The notes: generated from the letters alone by a model not told the origin. Numbered from the stretch's first letter, positions 16,856 through 27,005 are shown. The stretch: DNA of 64,000 bases from Salinisphaera shabanensis E1L3A (GCF_000215955.2 NZ_AFNV02000012.1:1-64000); one strand, 5' to 3'. Numbers and translations are program-made.

Positions 16856-18157
16856 TTAATGCGTGGCCGACGTCAGACGCGGCGCGAGCCATTCGGCGAT
16901 CGCGGCGTAGACATCGTCGTGATGTACGAGCGCAAAATGGTTCATGCCATAGAAAATACGGCCATCCTGATCGCGTGCGGTAAAGCGCCGGCTCGGCACG
17001 TCGGCATGGCCGACCGCACTGGACACCGGCACGAGCAAATCGCCGAACCAGCGGCCTAGCGGATCGTCACCGCGCCGGCCCAGCGTGGCCGCAACCAGAA
17101 AATGACCGACATGATCGGGCGAGGCGAGCGCTTCCGGCGGCGTGGGCGCCGGATCGGTATCGCGCTGCCAGTCCTCGTCTCGCAGATGCCCGTGACTGAG
17201 ATCCTTGACGCCGGCACTGCGTATCTCGCCGATCGCCGAGAGCGGCTGTGTATAGGGCAGCCGGGTCAGCGTATGGGTAACCTGGCGGCCGAGTCTTTCA
17301 AGCGGGGCGCCGAGGTGCGGCGAACCCAGCAGAACCATATCGGTGAGCGCGTCGAGCCAATCGTGGCCAGCCTGCTTGCCGTAATGACAGGCGCTACGGG
17401 CCACCAGCCCGCCCATACTGTGGCCGACGATCGTCAGCCGTTCGATCGCTGCCGGATAAAAGGTATACAGCGCCTGCAACAAGGCGGCGAAATCGCGGCC
17501 GTTCTGTGAAATATGGCGACCGCTGTTGTAGCGCAGGCGCAACGCCGTATAGCCGAAATCGTGCGCCAGGCGCTGGCCGAAGTCGTCACGACCGGCCTGG
17601 CGCCATTGCTGGTCGTTCATGCCCAGACCATGCACCAGTATCACCACCCGCGATGTCGGCTCGTCAAGCGCAGCGCGCAGGCCCTGCGCCGACACCTCGA
17701 TATCACGGCCGGCGTCATCGACAAGCGTCATGGCCAGCGCAAGCTCGTTGTCGCTGCGTTCGAGATAGTCGCCGAACGCGCCGTTAAGGGCGCTGTGTAT
17801 ACCCAGCGCCAGACGCTGCGGCATATCGCGCTTGCGCCCCGGCACCAGCGTCTCGGCCAGACCGGACGCTTGTCGTACGCCAAAGAAACTCAAGCGGCCG
17901 ATATCGCGTACGCGACCGTAAACAAAGTCGCTGCCCCGGCCGATCGGCCGGGCAGGCGGGGCCAGACGACCCACGGCCTGGGTCACGGTCTGATGAATGC
18001 CGTTAACAATATTCACCGATCCGACGAAGGCATCCGACGCCATGGACAATCCGCCGCGCAACCATACGCCGCGATCGGCCACCGAGCGCCTGGCCAGCGG
18101 TTGATGAGTCGGTTCGGATGACTTGCGTTCGTGGGGCGGCGTTCTCGAATCAGACAT
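16856..18157 (-). CDS. Lipase-like alpha/beta hydrolase
   Basis: The 433-residue product has a lipase/PGAP1-like core from about 168. It begins with the oxyanion segment VVILVHGLGMNDQQW and has the nucleophile elbow GHSMGG with Ser247. A His near the end (MNHFALVHHDDVY) and an Asp before it could complete the triad. The N-terminal about 160 residues are amphipathic and lack a clear signal peptide, so it is probably cytoplasmic or peripheral. The gene is 6 bp after the esterase gene and 25 bp before the ACBP gene, in the fadE run. Confidence 0.85.
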   Translation of the reverse strand: MSDSRTPPHERKSSEPTHQPLARRSVADRGVWLRGGLSMASDAFVGSVNIVNGIHQTVTQAVGRLAPPARPIGRGSDFVYGRVRDIGRLSFFGVRQASGLAETLVPGRKRDMPQRLALGIHSALNGAFGDYLERSDNELALAMTLVDDAGRDIEVSAQGLRAALDEPTSRVVILVHGLGMNDQQWRQAGRDDFGQRLAHDFGYTALRLRYNSGRHISQNGRDFAALLQALYTFYPAAIERLTIVGHSMGGLVARSACHYGKQAGHDWLDALTDMVLLGSPHLGAPLERLGRQVTHTLTRLPYTQPLSAIGEIRSAGVKDLSHGHLRDEDWQRDTDPAPTPPEALASPDHVGHFLVAATLGRRGDDPLGRWFGDLLVPVSSAVGHADVPSRRFTARDQDGRIFYGMNHFALVHHDDVYAAIAEWLAPRLTSATH

Positions 18158-18163
18158 GAGGGT

Positions 18164-19426
18164 TCAACCTCGACATTGCCAGGACAACGTGCTCAAAAGC
18201 TGGCCGAGCGCGAGCAGGTGGCCGCCGAGAATCGCCTTTCCGGTCACCATCAACGACGCCGCGATATCGCGATCCGGATCGGCCCAGCCCAGAATATTCA
18301 TGAAACCCAGATGGCCGTATGCGTTGCCGGTCATTGGCCCGTACAAGCCGAACGGGTTCACGCCCAGCATCATCCCTTCGCTGTAGCGCATGGGGATCTT
18401 GAGAGTATGGTCGTAGCGCAGCCGTACCGCGGGCTTTATGGCACGTCGGATGGTGGCCGGCGCCATGATCTGGCGACCTTCGTAGACGCCACCGTCAAGC
18501 ATCATCTGATAGAAGCGCGATAGCTCCTCGGCCGTGGCATAGAGATTGCCGGCCGGCACCACCGCGTCCATGAAATAGTCGCGATTTGAGACATCGACGA
18601 CTTCGGCAAAATCGGCCGAAAGCGCTTGTTTGGCCAATAATGAAATGGGAAAGCGCACCGGCTGGCCGGCAATATAATTACGCGCTGCCCGCGCCCGCGA
18701 CGACGATTCCAGCCCGAAGGTGAAATAGCGCATGTTCAGCGGCTGGCGAAATCGCGTGTCCAGATAGTCGGTAAACGCCATACCGGTCACACGCTGAATC
18801 ACCTCGGCGAGAATGAAACCACCGGTAATCGCATGATAAGCCAGCCGCTTGCCACCCTTCTCGGCGGGTGCGGCACAGATCAACTCGATACAGCGATCCC
18901 AGTCGAGAAGCGTTTCCGGCCCCTTGTCAGCGGCGTTCACATGGAACATGGGAAAGCCGCCCTGATGCGAAAGCACCTGGGCAATGGTCGTGCGGTCCTT
19001 GCCACCCCCCGTAAATTCCGGCAAGTAGCGGGAGACGCGATCATCGAGATCGATACCGCCCTCTTCCGCCAGTTTGTGGACCAGCATGGCGGTGATCGCC
19101 TTGCTGGCCGAAAACAGACACACCGGCGTATCGGGCTCGGCCAGCCGTGCGTGCGGCCCGCGACTTTCACCCGGGCCGCCGCCCTGGGCATAACCGATCG
19201 ATCGATTAAGCACGATCTCGCCACGCCGGCGAAGACAGAACGTCACCGCCGGATAGGCGCCCGTACGATAGAGCGCTTCCACGCTCGACCAGATCGAGTC
19301 GACCGCGTGGGCGGTGAGCCCCGCGGCTTGCGGGGCCACCTCGGTGGCTGCGTCGACTGCGGTTATTCCAGCCAGACTGCCGTCGCCCACTTCGACCAGT
19401 CGCGAGCCAAGCAAACTCCGGGTCAT
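18164..19426 (-). CDS. Beta-lactamase-fold serine hydrolase (EstB-like)
   Basis: The 420-residue protein belongs to the class C beta-lactamase/penicillin-binding-like family that includes esterase EstB and LACTB. The SxxK motif is SASK with Ser106 and Lys109. A Tyr motif (YHAITGG) and a late GHLGFMN, in place of KTG, are typical of esterase members rather than true beta-lactamases. No signal peptide is seen, so antibiotic resistance is unlikely. It overlaps the fadE stop by 4 bp and precedes the lipase-like gene, so an ester or lipid substrate is more likely. Confidence 0.88.
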   Translation of the reverse strand: MTRSLLGSRLVEVGDGSLAGITAVDAATEVAPQAAGLTAHAVDSIWSSVEALYRTGAYPAVTFCLRRRGEIVLNRSIGYAQGGGPGESRGPHARLAEPDTPVCLFSASKAITAMLVHKLAEEGGIDLDDRVSRYLPEFTGGGKDRTTIAQVLSHQGGFPMFHVNAADKGPETLLDWDRCIELICAAPAEKGGKRLAYHAITGGFILAEVIQRVTGMAFTDYLDTRFRQPLNMRYFTFGLESSSRARAARNYIAGQPVRFPISLLAKQALSADFAEVVDVSNRDYFMDAVVPAGNLYATAEELSRFYQMMLDGGVYEGRQIMAPATIRRAIKPAVRLRYDHTLKIPMRYSEGMMLGVNPFGLYGPMTGNAYGHLGFMNILGWADPDRDIAASLMVTGKAILGGHLLALGQLLSTLSWQCRG

Positions 19427-21921
19427 GAGGCGATACGCAGATCCGCCGGCCGGCCTTCAGCGCGCCGCGCCTGTTCGGAGAGCGGATTCGCGAGATATTC
19501 CTTGCTGAAGTCATCGGTCAGCAGCACGTCGTAGCGCAGACGATCGTATTCGCGAATCTGATCGGCCTGATCGGCCGACAACAGTTGTTTGGAGACCGCG
19601 TCCTGCAACTGCGTTTCGACCGTTTCGCCTTCGATCTCGCCGTGCTTCACGCCACGCAGGAATTCGCTGTAGAAGCTGTCCACTTCCTGGAGTTTCTCGA
19701 AAGCGGTCATCAGACGACCGGTGGGATCGTTTTCGCCGCGACCGATATACAGGTCATAGCTCATGCGTTTGCCGAACGGCGTATCCAGCTTCATGTTCAG
19801 CATCATGTCGCAAAGCGCCGCGTTCTGGCTATCGGTCGGGCCCGAGAAGCGCCGGCCGCTGGGCAGTGCAATCAGCTTGAGCACCGGACGCACTGCCTTG
19901 ATCGGATAGTTGCGCACGAACTCGTGGAACGCATTTTCGATCTCGTGCAGGTGGTACTCCAGAGCCCAGGTCGCATGGACCTTGTCTTCGTCGGTACCGC
20001 CATTGACTTCGAAGCCCTTGAGTGTGGCGGACGCCATGTACAAGTGGCTGAGCACGTCGCCCAGACGCGCCGAAGTGGACTCCTTGAGCTTCAAGGCGCC
20101 ACCGAGCGTGCCCATGGACAGATCGGCGCAGAAAGCCAGCGCGGCAGAGAAACGTTCCAGATGACGATAGTAGTCGGACATCGCATTGTTGACAGGTGAT
20201 TTGGCCAACCGTGCGCCGGTGATACCCAGCGTAAAGCCGCGCACCGCCCGGTTGATCGAATATCCGATATGGGAAAACAATAGGCGATCGAACTCTTGCA
20301 GACCAGCGTTGAAATCCGGGTTATGCGCTGCTTCCATCTCGCTATAAACGTACGGATGGCAACGAATCGCACCCTGGCCGAACACCATGAGACTACGCGT
20401 CATGATATTCGCGCCTTCCACGGTGATCGCCACCGGCAGGGCCTGGTAAGCCGCCGCCAGATAGTTGCGCGGGCCCATGATGATGCCGCGCCCCGAGTGG
20501 ATATCCATCGAATGATTGATGATCGTGCGCATCATTTCGGTGGCGTGATACTTGATCATCGCCGTAACCACGCTCGGCGTGCAGTGATCCACGCCCGAGG
20601 CCGTCAGATTACGCACGTTTTCGAGGATATAGGCATAGCCGCCGATTACGCCCAGACCTTCCTGTACGCCTTCGAAGTTGCCGATCTCGGTGCCGAACTG
20701 GCGACGGATACGCGAATACGCCGCGGTGATGCCATACATCCCTTTGCCGGTGGCCGTAGAAAGCGCCGGCAGTGAAATACCACGCCCCGCCGACAGACAC
20801 TCGACGAGCATGCGCCAGCCCTTGCCAGCCTTGTCCGGACCGCCGATGATCGAATCGATCGGCACGAACACGTCCTCGCCCTGGATCGGGCCGTTCATGA
20901 ACGTCGCACCTGGGAAATGACGACGGCCGATCTTCACGCCGGGCGTATCGGTGGCCAGCAGTGCACAGGTAATACCGTAGTCGACGGTTTCCGGATCGCC
21001 CAGCAGGCCATCCGGGTCCTTGAGCTTGAAAGCCAGGCCCATCATCGTCGCGACCGGCGCCAAGGTGATATAGCGTTTGTTGAAGTTCAGGGACAGACCC
21101 AGCACTTCCTCGCCGTCGACGGTGCGCTTACACACGATGCCGGTATCGGGCATCTTCGTCGCATCCGAGCCGACCTCCACGCCCGTCAGCGCGAAACACG
21201 GCAGTTCCTTGCCGGACGCAAGACCGGGCAACCATTTTTCCTGCTGTTCCTTGGTGCCGTAATGGGTGAGCAGTTCGCCCGGGCCGAGCGAGTTCGGGAC
21301 CATCACTGTCACGGCTGCCGTAAGCGAACGTGTGGCGATCTTGGCCACCACGCAGGACTGGCCATAGGCCGAAAAACCGAGGCCGCCGTGCTCTTTGGGA
21401 ATGAGCATGGCAAAGAAGCCGTTGCTACGGATGTAGTCCCAGACGTCTTCGGGCAGGTCCTTGAGCTCGAAGTTGACCTGCCAGTCGTCGATCATCGCGC
21501 ACAGCTGCTCGGTCTCGTTGTCGAGAAACGACTGCTCTTCGGCGGTCAGCTTGGTCAGCTGAAAATCGTGCAGCTGCTTCCAGTCAGGACGGCCACGAAA
21601 CATCTCGGCTTCCCACCAGACATCGCCGGCTTCCAGCGCTTCCTTTTCGGTCGGGCCCATTTCCGGGAGAATTTTGCGGAACACGCCATACAGACGTTTG
21701 GTCATCAATGCGCGCCGCAGCGGCACGATATTGAAGATAGCCAGCGGCACGCCGATCAATACAGCAACGACAGCCACACCGATCGGCCCAAGTACGCCGA
21801 CAGCCCATAGCGCAGCCACGACAGCGACCGTTACGCCGGTAAATACCGGCAGCGATACACCGCGGTAGAGCAACGTCCAATACAGGCCAACCAGCACTAG
21901 TGCGACAATAACTGCTGTCAT
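19423..21921 (-). CDS. fadE: Acyl-CoA dehydrogenase FadE
   Basis: FadE performs the first step of fatty acid beta-oxidation, an FAD-dependent desaturation of acyl-CoA. The 832-residue length and layout match the enterobacterial FadE type. Two N-terminal membrane helices (VIVALVLVGLYWTLLYRG and VAVVAALWAVGVLGPIGVAVV) come first. The acyl-CoA dehydrogenase core follows, with AYGQSCVVAKIATRSLTAAVTVMVPNSLG-type segments, CFALTGVEVGSDA and FGTEIGNFEGVQEGLG, then a long FadE-specific C-terminal domain. It leads a unit with the esterase, lipase and ACBP genes and diverges from a TetR gene, a likely regulator. Confidence 0.96.
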   Translation of the reverse strand: MTAVIVALVLVGLYWTLLYRGVSLPVFTGVTVAVVAALWAVGVLGPIGVAVVAVLIGVPLAIFNIVPLRRALMTKRLYGVFRKILPEMGPTEKEALEAGDVWWEAEMFRGRPDWKQLHDFQLTKLTAEEQSFLDNETEQLCAMIDDWQVNFELKDLPEDVWDYIRSNGFFAMLIPKEHGGLGFSAYGQSCVVAKIATRSLTAAVTVMVPNSLGPGELLTHYGTKEQQEKWLPGLASGKELPCFALTGVEVGSDATKMPDTGIVCKRTVDGEEVLGLSLNFNKRYITLAPVATMMGLAFKLKDPDGLLGDPETVDYGITCALLATDTPGVKIGRRHFPGATFMNGPIQGEDVFVPIDSIIGGPDKAGKGWRMLVECLSAGRGISLPALSTATGKGMYGITAAYSRIRRQFGTEIGNFEGVQEGLGVIGGYAYILENVRNLTASGVDHCTPSVVTAMIKYHATEMMRTIINHSMDIHSGRGIIMGPRNYLAAAYQALPVAITVEGANIMTRSLMVFGQGAIRCHPYVYSEMEAAHNPDFNAGLQEFDRLLFSHIGYSINRAVRGFTLGITGARLAKSPVNNAMSDYYRHLERFSAALAFCADLSMGTLGGALKLKESTSARLGDVLSHLYMASATLKGFEVNGGTDEDKVHATWALEYHLHEIENAFHEFVRNYPIKAVRPVLKLIALPSGRRFSGPTDSQNAALCDMMLNMKLDTPFGKRMSYDLYIGRGENDPTGRLMTAFEKLQEVDSFYSEFLRGVKHGEIEGETVETQLQDAVSKQLLSADQADQIREYDRLRYDVLLTDDFSKEYLANPLSEQARRAEGRPADLRIAS

Positions 21922-22066
21922 GACTTTAAGCTTCCGTCTTTGAACGGGTTGTCATCGCCGCCGCCGCCCTCATCTCTAGATAGCGTGACGGTACAGCCCG
22001 TTTTCGAAAAAGAATGGTTTTCAGATAATAGCAAGACGACTCTGCTCGTCAAGCAGGCATAAGCAC
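21922..22066. promoter_or_regulatory. Divergent fadE/tetR control region
   Basis: This 145-bp gap between divergent starts should hold both promoters and the TetR operator. It contains a perfect 10-bp palindrome, TTTTCGAAAA, at 22001-22010, in an AT-rich stretch. I cannot tell whether this or another part is the real operator. Confidence 0.35.
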
Positions 22067-22777
22067 GTGAAAGAAACAGATCCGAAGTCATCCACTCGCA
22101 AGCCGCGCCGCCGCGGTTATCGCGGATTGAGCGCTGAACAGCTCAGAACGCAGCGCTATCAGCGGCTTATAGCCGCCGGCACGGACTTGTTCGGCGAACG
22201 CGGATATGCCGCCACCCCGATCGAGGCCGTGTGTTCGCATGCCAAGGTTTCGACGCGCCACTTCTATGAACAGTTCGAAGGCCGCGAATCGATTTTGCAT
22301 GCCGTGCACGCCGAGCTGGTGCAACGCATGGACCAGATCGTGCGCGCGTCGTTGACCGAAACGCGCACGCCGCTGACCCAGCGTGTCGCCGACACCATCG
22401 AAGCTGCGGTCTATTTTCTGCTCGACGACCCCAGGCGCGGACGCATTCTCTGTATCGAGGCAGTGGGCGTATCCGAAGTCATGGAGAAAAAACGCCGCGA
22501 AACCACGCATCAGCTGGCCGAAATCATTCGTCGTTACGCCGAACTGATGGCTGACAACGGCGTATTGCCCACGCGGGACTACCATCTGCCGTCGGTCGCG
22601 CTAGTCGGCATGTTCAACGAGCTGATCGCGGAATGGCTCACCGAAGATACCGGTCTCACAGCGACGGAAATGGCACGCGAAGCCAAGATCATGTTCCGGG
22701 CGATGATCTTTGGTGCCCAGCATTACGAAGCCACCGAATCCGGCGACGACGCGTTCGACGCCGCCGCCTCGGAATAA
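22067..22777 (+). CDS. TetR family transcriptional regulator
   Basis: A 236-residue regulator with GTG start and AGG-type ribosome site. The N-terminal TetR DNA-binding domain follows a basic leader: RYQRLIAAGTDLFGERGYAATPIEAVCSHAKVSTRHFYEQFEGRE-type helix-turn-helix order is clear, with HFYEQF as the signature end. The C-terminal ligand domain has no recognisable subtype. Its position divergent from fadE and before the acyl-CoA synthetase gene suggests it responds to acyl-CoA and controls the lipid genes on either side. That is an inference from position. Confidence 0.92.
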   Translation: MKETDPKSSTRKPRRRGYRGLSAEQLRTQRYQRLIAAGTDLFGERGYAATPIEAVCSHAKVSTRHFYEQFEGRESILHAVHAELVQRMDQIVRASLTETRTPLTQRVADTIEAAVYFLLDDPRRGRILCIEAVGVSEVMEKKRRETTHQLAEIIRRYAELMADNGVLPTRDYHLPSVALVGMFNELIAEWLTEDTGLTATEMAREAKIMFRAMIFGAQHYEATESGDDAFDAAASE

Positions 22778-22831
22778 AGCCGCAGGGCTTGAGCCCGGGC
22801 GGCAGACGAGCGCCGCCCGGGCACGCGGCGA

Positions 22832-24664
22832 CTACAGGTTGATATCGCCGTCAGCGAGCGCTTCGCGCGTGGTGTCGTCGATCGCTTCGTAGCGGTCGGC
22901 GCCGGACTTGAGCATATAGACCGGCTCATCGCCTTCCGGGCTATAGCTCTGCTTCTTCAGGTCGACCTTGCGATACTTCATCGTACCGGTGACTTCCTGT
23001 TCCGGACGCAGGCGGATGAATACCGGCACCGCGTAGTCCGGCAGTTCGTCACGCAGATGGCTCACCAGCGCCGCCCAGTCAATATCTTCCAGATCGCGTA
23101 CCGGCGTGATCGCGGCCATGCCGGCCCGGCCGTCGCTATGGGGCACTTCCACGCCGTAGACCACCGATTCCTCGATCTGGCTAAAGGCATTGAGCGCGTT
23201 CTCGACCTGCGTGGTCGCCACGTTCTCGCCTTTCCAGCGAAAGGTATCGCCCAGCCGGTCGACGAAGGCGATATGACGCATGCCCTGGCGACGCACGAGA
23301 TCGCCGGTATTGAAATAGCAGTCGTCCTTCTTGAACACGCCGCGAAAGAGCTTTTTCTCGCTCGCCTCGGGGTCGGTATAACCTTCGAAGGGCGCGAAAT
23401 CGGTTACCTTGTTGAGTAACAGACCGGTCTCGCCTTTCTTGACCTCTTTCATCCGGCCGTTGTCGTCGGTGACGGGCTCTTCGGTCTCCGGGTCGTATTC
23501 GACAACGGCAAACGGCAGCGGACAGAAACCGGCGGTACGATCCATGTTGAAGCCATTCACGAAGACCAGGTTGCCTTCGCTGGCGCCATAGAACTCGCAA
23601 ACGCGCTCGATGCCGAAACGGGCCTTGAACTCGTCCCAGATATCCGGGCGCAGGCCGTTGCCGATTACCGCGCGAATGGCATGGTTGCGGTCGTTTTCGT
23701 CCGGGTCTGCCTGCAGCAGGTAGCGGCACAACTCACCGATATAACAGAACACCGTGGCCTTGTGGCGCCGCACATCCGGCCAGAAGTTGCTCACACTGAA
23801 CTTCGGCGCCAGTGCAAACGTCGCCCCGGCACATAGCACCGACGACCACGACACCGTCAATGCGTTGTTGTGATACAGCGGTAGCGGGCAATAGAACCGA
23901 TCATCGGGCGTCAGGCGCAGCCCGGCCATACCCAGGCCTGCGCCGCCGCGCAGCCAGCGCACGTGGCTCATGCGCGACGCCTTGGGCATGCCGGTGGTGC
24001 CCGAGGTGAAAATATAGAAGCAGGTATCGCTGGAAGAAACGTCGGCGGCATCGTCGAGATTGCCGGTCGGCTGGTTGGCGGCCTCGGCAAGAAAATCCGT
24101 CCAGCCTTCGGGCGCGGGAGATGCAGCGGCACGGCTGCTGTCCGGCACCAGCCATAGCGGGCTCAGACCGGCGATGCCGGACTCGCCACGAATTTCCTCG
24201 AACGCATCGAACAACTCATCGCCAACCAACATCGCTTTGGGCTTGACCGTGCCCAGGCTATGCGCGAGCACATCGCCACGCTGTTTGGTATTGCACATCG
24301 CCGCCGCCGCGCCGAGTTTGGCCAGCGCGGCCACGATGAACAGCGTCTCCGGCCGGTTGCCGAGCAATACGCCCACCACATCGCCTTTTTCGATGCCGCC
24401 CGCCTTGAGCACGCGTGCGTAGCGATTGGCATTGGCATTGAGCTGGGCGTAGGTATAACGCTGGTTTTCGAACGTGATCGCGTCATGCTGCGGCCGACGC
24501 CCGGCATGGCCCTCGATCAAAGTCGCAATCGTGATGTTGTCCTGGAATTTGGACTTGAGCAGGATACCTGCGCCCATGAGCAGCCGGTCGACCCCGCTGA
24601 GCTTGTCAGCGGTGGGTTTAAGTACGTCCCAGACACTCAATGTGTCGCGCTCGGATTCACTCAT
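22832..24664 (-). CDS. Long-chain acyl-CoA synthetase, FATP type
   Basis: Activates long-chain fatty acids with ATP and CoA. The chosen ATG at 24664 has a GAGGAG ribosome site and gives 610 residues. The upstream 58 codons are Arg-rich and unlike the family. The AMP-binding signature is FTSGTTGMPKASRMSH, followed by FYGASEGN and the CoA-ligase motif with FNTGDLVRRQG and DRLGDTFRWKGENVAT, then a final PDYAVPVFIRL and TGTMKYRKVDLKKQ. These motifs match the FATP/very-long-chain synthetase branch (SLC27-like) more than FadD. It sits 54 bp after the convergent tetR gene. Confidence 0.93.
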   Translation of the reverse strand: MSESERDTLSVWDVLKPTADKLSGVDRLLMGAGILLKSKFQDNITIATLIEGHAGRRPQHDAITFENQRYTYAQLNANANRYARVLKAGGIEKGDVVGVLLGNRPETLFIVAALAKLGAAAAMCNTKQRGDVLAHSLGTVKPKAMLVGDELFDAFEEIRGESGIAGLSPLWLVPDSSRAAASPAPEGWTDFLAEAANQPTGNLDDAADVSSSDTCFYIFTSGTTGMPKASRMSHVRWLRGGAGLGMAGLRLTPDDRFYCPLPLYHNNALTVSWSSVLCAGATFALAPKFSVSNFWPDVRRHKATVFCYIGELCRYLLQADPDENDRNHAIRAVIGNGLRPDIWDEFKARFGIERVCEFYGASEGNLVFVNGFNMDRTAGFCPLPFAVVEYDPETEEPVTDDNGRMKEVKKGETGLLLNKVTDFAPFEGYTDPEASEKKLFRGVFKKDDCYFNTGDLVRRQGMRHIAFVDRLGDTFRWKGENVATTQVENALNAFSQIEESVVYGVEVPHSDGRAGMAAITPVRDLEDIDWAALVSHLRDELPDYAVPVFIRLRPEQEVTGTMKYRKVDLKKQSYSPEGDEPVYMLKSGADRYEAIDDTTREALADGDINL

Positions 24665-24767
24665 CGGCCGGTCTCCTCGTGGCGGTATGAATTCTGTATA
24701 GCGAAACGATCCCTTTTCAGCTTTACAGCTTAACAGCCCGGTGCGCGTGCGGGCAGCAGCGTGCGCT

Positions 24768-25508
24768 CTAAGCGCCCTGGGTCGGCGCGCTCGATACGAC
24801 CTCCGCCGGGCGGCAGTCCTGCCAGAGCGCCTTGCCATAGTCGCTCATATGTACGCTAAAGCGCTGAAGCCGCGGGTAAAGCTTCATTTCACGCCGAACC
24901 CGGTCCATGGTCTTGCGCAGCTGCGTGTCGGCGAGCAGCAATTCATACTGATCCGCCAGGCGATCATCTTCGGGGCCGGCTTCGAATACGCCCAGCGCCA
25001 GCATTTCACTCATGTACTGGGGCACATAGTCGCGCAGCAACACGCCGGCATCACGCCCCAGCGAACTGGCATTGGCGAGCACCACCACACTCACCGGCCC
25101 GGCCGGCAGGCGGCCGGCGGCGACATTACACAACGGCGCGATTTCCCGATCGGCGAGCAATGCCATCATCGCGACCTGGTCGGGCACCAGCCGCGACAAC
25201 GTCTGGCGATACATCCAGACGCGCGCGGCTTCCGGATCGACCCCGCGCGACTGCGTGATCAAGCGCGCCATCATGTCCCGCGGTGCAGGGCCTTCGACCG
25301 CCGGGCCACGCGTACGCGCTCGCTCCTGCGGCGCGTCGGACATCGCATCCAGACGCTGCTTGAGTTCGGCCATGGCCCAGGTCTCGGCGTCCTGAAAACG
25401 GCGTACCGCAGAGCCTGCCACCGGCCATTCCTCGGCGGCACGCGCGGCCTGGCGCAGGAACTGGAACGCTCGCGGGGTACGCACAGTCAGATTCTTCTTG
25501 CCGGCCAT
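24768..25508 (-). CDS. Hypothetical helical protein
   Basis: No family recognised. The ATG at 25508 is preferred for its GGAG ribosome site; it gives 246 residues. The product is rich in Ala, Arg and Leu and almost entirely helical, with FQFLRQAARAAEEWP, AETWAMAELKQRLDAM, and later LRKTMDRVRREMKLYPRLQRF and a closing MSDYGKALWQDCRPAEVVSS. No signal peptide or membrane helix. It begins 53 bp after the stop of the DUF445 gene, so the two may share a transcript, and lies upstream of the acyl-CoA synthetase gene. Confidence 0.7.
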   Translation of the reverse strand: MAGKKNLTVRTPRAFQFLRQAARAAEEWPVAGSAVRRFQDAETWAMAELKQRLDAMSDAPQERARTRGPAVEGPAPRDMMARLITQSRGVDPEAARVWMYRQTLSRLVPDQVAMMALLADREIAPLCNVAAGRLPAGPVSVVVLANASSLGRDAGVLLRDYVPQYMSEMLALGVFEAGPEDDRLADQYELLLADTQLRKTMDRVRREMKLYPRLQRFSVHMSDYGKALWQDCRPAEVVSSAPTQGA

Positions 25509-25560
25509 CGTTTTATCTCCAAATCGAATCGCCCGCCTGCTTGGCGAGCCGTCATCAGCT

Positions 25561-26829
25561 TCAACCCAAGCCGGGAATACCACCAAAACGTTCCATGAAA
25601 ACGCTCGAGAACAGCGCGATCAGCTGGAACCAGCCAACGGCCAGTCCGAGTGCGGCGCCGACCGCGATCAATATCCACTCGTCTTCCTCGAATGCCGGCC
25701 GAAGCATGCCCTCGAACTGAAGCGGGGTGAGATTCTGCAAGCGCGTGATCAATGTTTCCTGAATCGCCATCGCATCTTCGGCATAGCCCGTCATATGCGA
25801 AAGCGTTTCCGGCATACGAGCGACGACTTCGGCCACAGCCTCCGCCTTGATTCGCTCGTAATCCTCGTTGCCCAGCGTCCAACTCACGAACGGACGCGCC
25901 ACGCTGGCGCTGGAATCGATCGCACGCTGCACCTCGGTCTGTACCAGCGCGAACAGTTTATCGGCATACGGGCCGGTGAGAATCTCTTCGAGAATATTGG
26001 CCGGGGTGAGAATCTGCGTGGCCACGAGGCTGCCATAGTCCGCGGCCACCTCTTGCTGACGCTTGAAGAACAGGCCCTGGATCGTGAAGCCCGCGATCCG
26101 AAACGGCTTCTTCGGGTTGAAGATCATCTTCAGCGCCAGCCAGTTGGTCGCCCAGCCCACCAGCAACCCGAACAACGGCAACAACCACCAGGCCTGGAAG
26201 AACACCCAGATCAGCATCTGGATCAAACCGAACGCAAACCCGAAGTAGGCGCCGGAACGGCCGATGAAAATGAATTCGTTGCGACCGGTCTCCAGAAAGA
26301 TGCGGTTGAGCAGATTCTTTTCGCGCACCAGCACACGCGTGATCATGCCCTTGAGATCGAACATGTAGCGCACGTTGGTGCGCACTTCGTTCATCAGCTC
26401 GCGGATGATCGTCGGCGCCTGGGCGCGCACGCGGCGCTTGATCTGGCTGCGCACGACCAGCGGCAGCGCCTCCCACAGCGTGGGGTGGTGGCGATGCATC
26501 ACCGTATCGGTAATCTCGTCGGTCAGCTCGATCATCGGACCTTCGAGTTCATCGGCGACACGATCGGGATCGAGCCGGCCAAAGATCTCGGCTTCGGTAA
26601 TCAGCGACTCGGTGATGGTATCCACCGAAATACCGGTCATCTTCGAGGCCTTGCGCGGCACGATGCCCTGCCAGCCGAGCCAGGGTTTATACAGCCCCCA
26701 GAACTCGATCGGATGAAACATCATCTTGATCGCCACGACGTTGGTCACATAGCCGACCACCGCGCTGATCACCGGCATGGAAATATATTTCCAGGTCTCG
26801 ACACTCAGATAGAGAAAACTGCCGTCCAT
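25561..26829 (-). CDS. DUF445 family membrane protein
   Basis: The 422-residue product belongs to DUF445, a widespread family of unknown function. The N-terminal helix carries the hallmark VVGYVTNVVAIKMMFHPIEF. This is echoed later by WATNWLALKMIFNPKKPF, an internal duplication typical of the family. A C-terminal helix (ILIAVGAALGLAVGWFQLIALF) anchors the end. The amphipathic middle, with many acidic and hydrophobic helices, resembles a membrane-associated scaffold. The 176 bp upstream show no gene. Confidence 0.9.
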   Translation of the reverse strand: MDGSFLYLSVETWKYISMPVISAVVGYVTNVVAIKMMFHPIEFWGLYKPWLGWQGIVPRKASKMTGISVDTITESLITEAEIFGRLDPDRVADELEGPMIELTDEITDTVMHRHHPTLWEALPLVVRSQIKRRVRAQAPTIIRELMNEVRTNVRYMFDLKGMITRVLVREKNLLNRIFLETGRNEFIFIGRSGAYFGFAFGLIQMLIWVFFQAWWLLPLFGLLVGWATNWLALKMIFNPKKPFRIAGFTIQGLFFKRQQEVAADYGSLVATQILTPANILEEILTGPYADKLFALVQTEVQRAIDSSASVARPFVSWTLGNEDYERIKAEAVAEVVARMPETLSHMTGYAEDAMAIQETLITRLQNLTPLQFEGMLRPAFEEDEWILIAVGAALGLAVGWFQLIALFSSVFMERFGGIPGLG

Positions 26830-27005
26830 GCATCGGTGTGGCGCCTATCGCTGCACGGGCGCCATGCTCCTCGAACTTGTCGTCGTTATTATGATGCGCA
26901 CATCGCGAGCGGCGTATCGTCGCCGCTGACATCAAGCGATGTCGATCATAACAGCCGCACACCTTCGCGCCGGCAACGACGCCAGACAAATCGCAAAGCG
27001 GCGTC

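Noticed and set aside
18164-19426. Beta-lactamase resistance gene
   Set aside because: The SxxK motif is present, but there is no signal peptide or KTG motif, and the context is lipid metabolism; an esterase is more likely.
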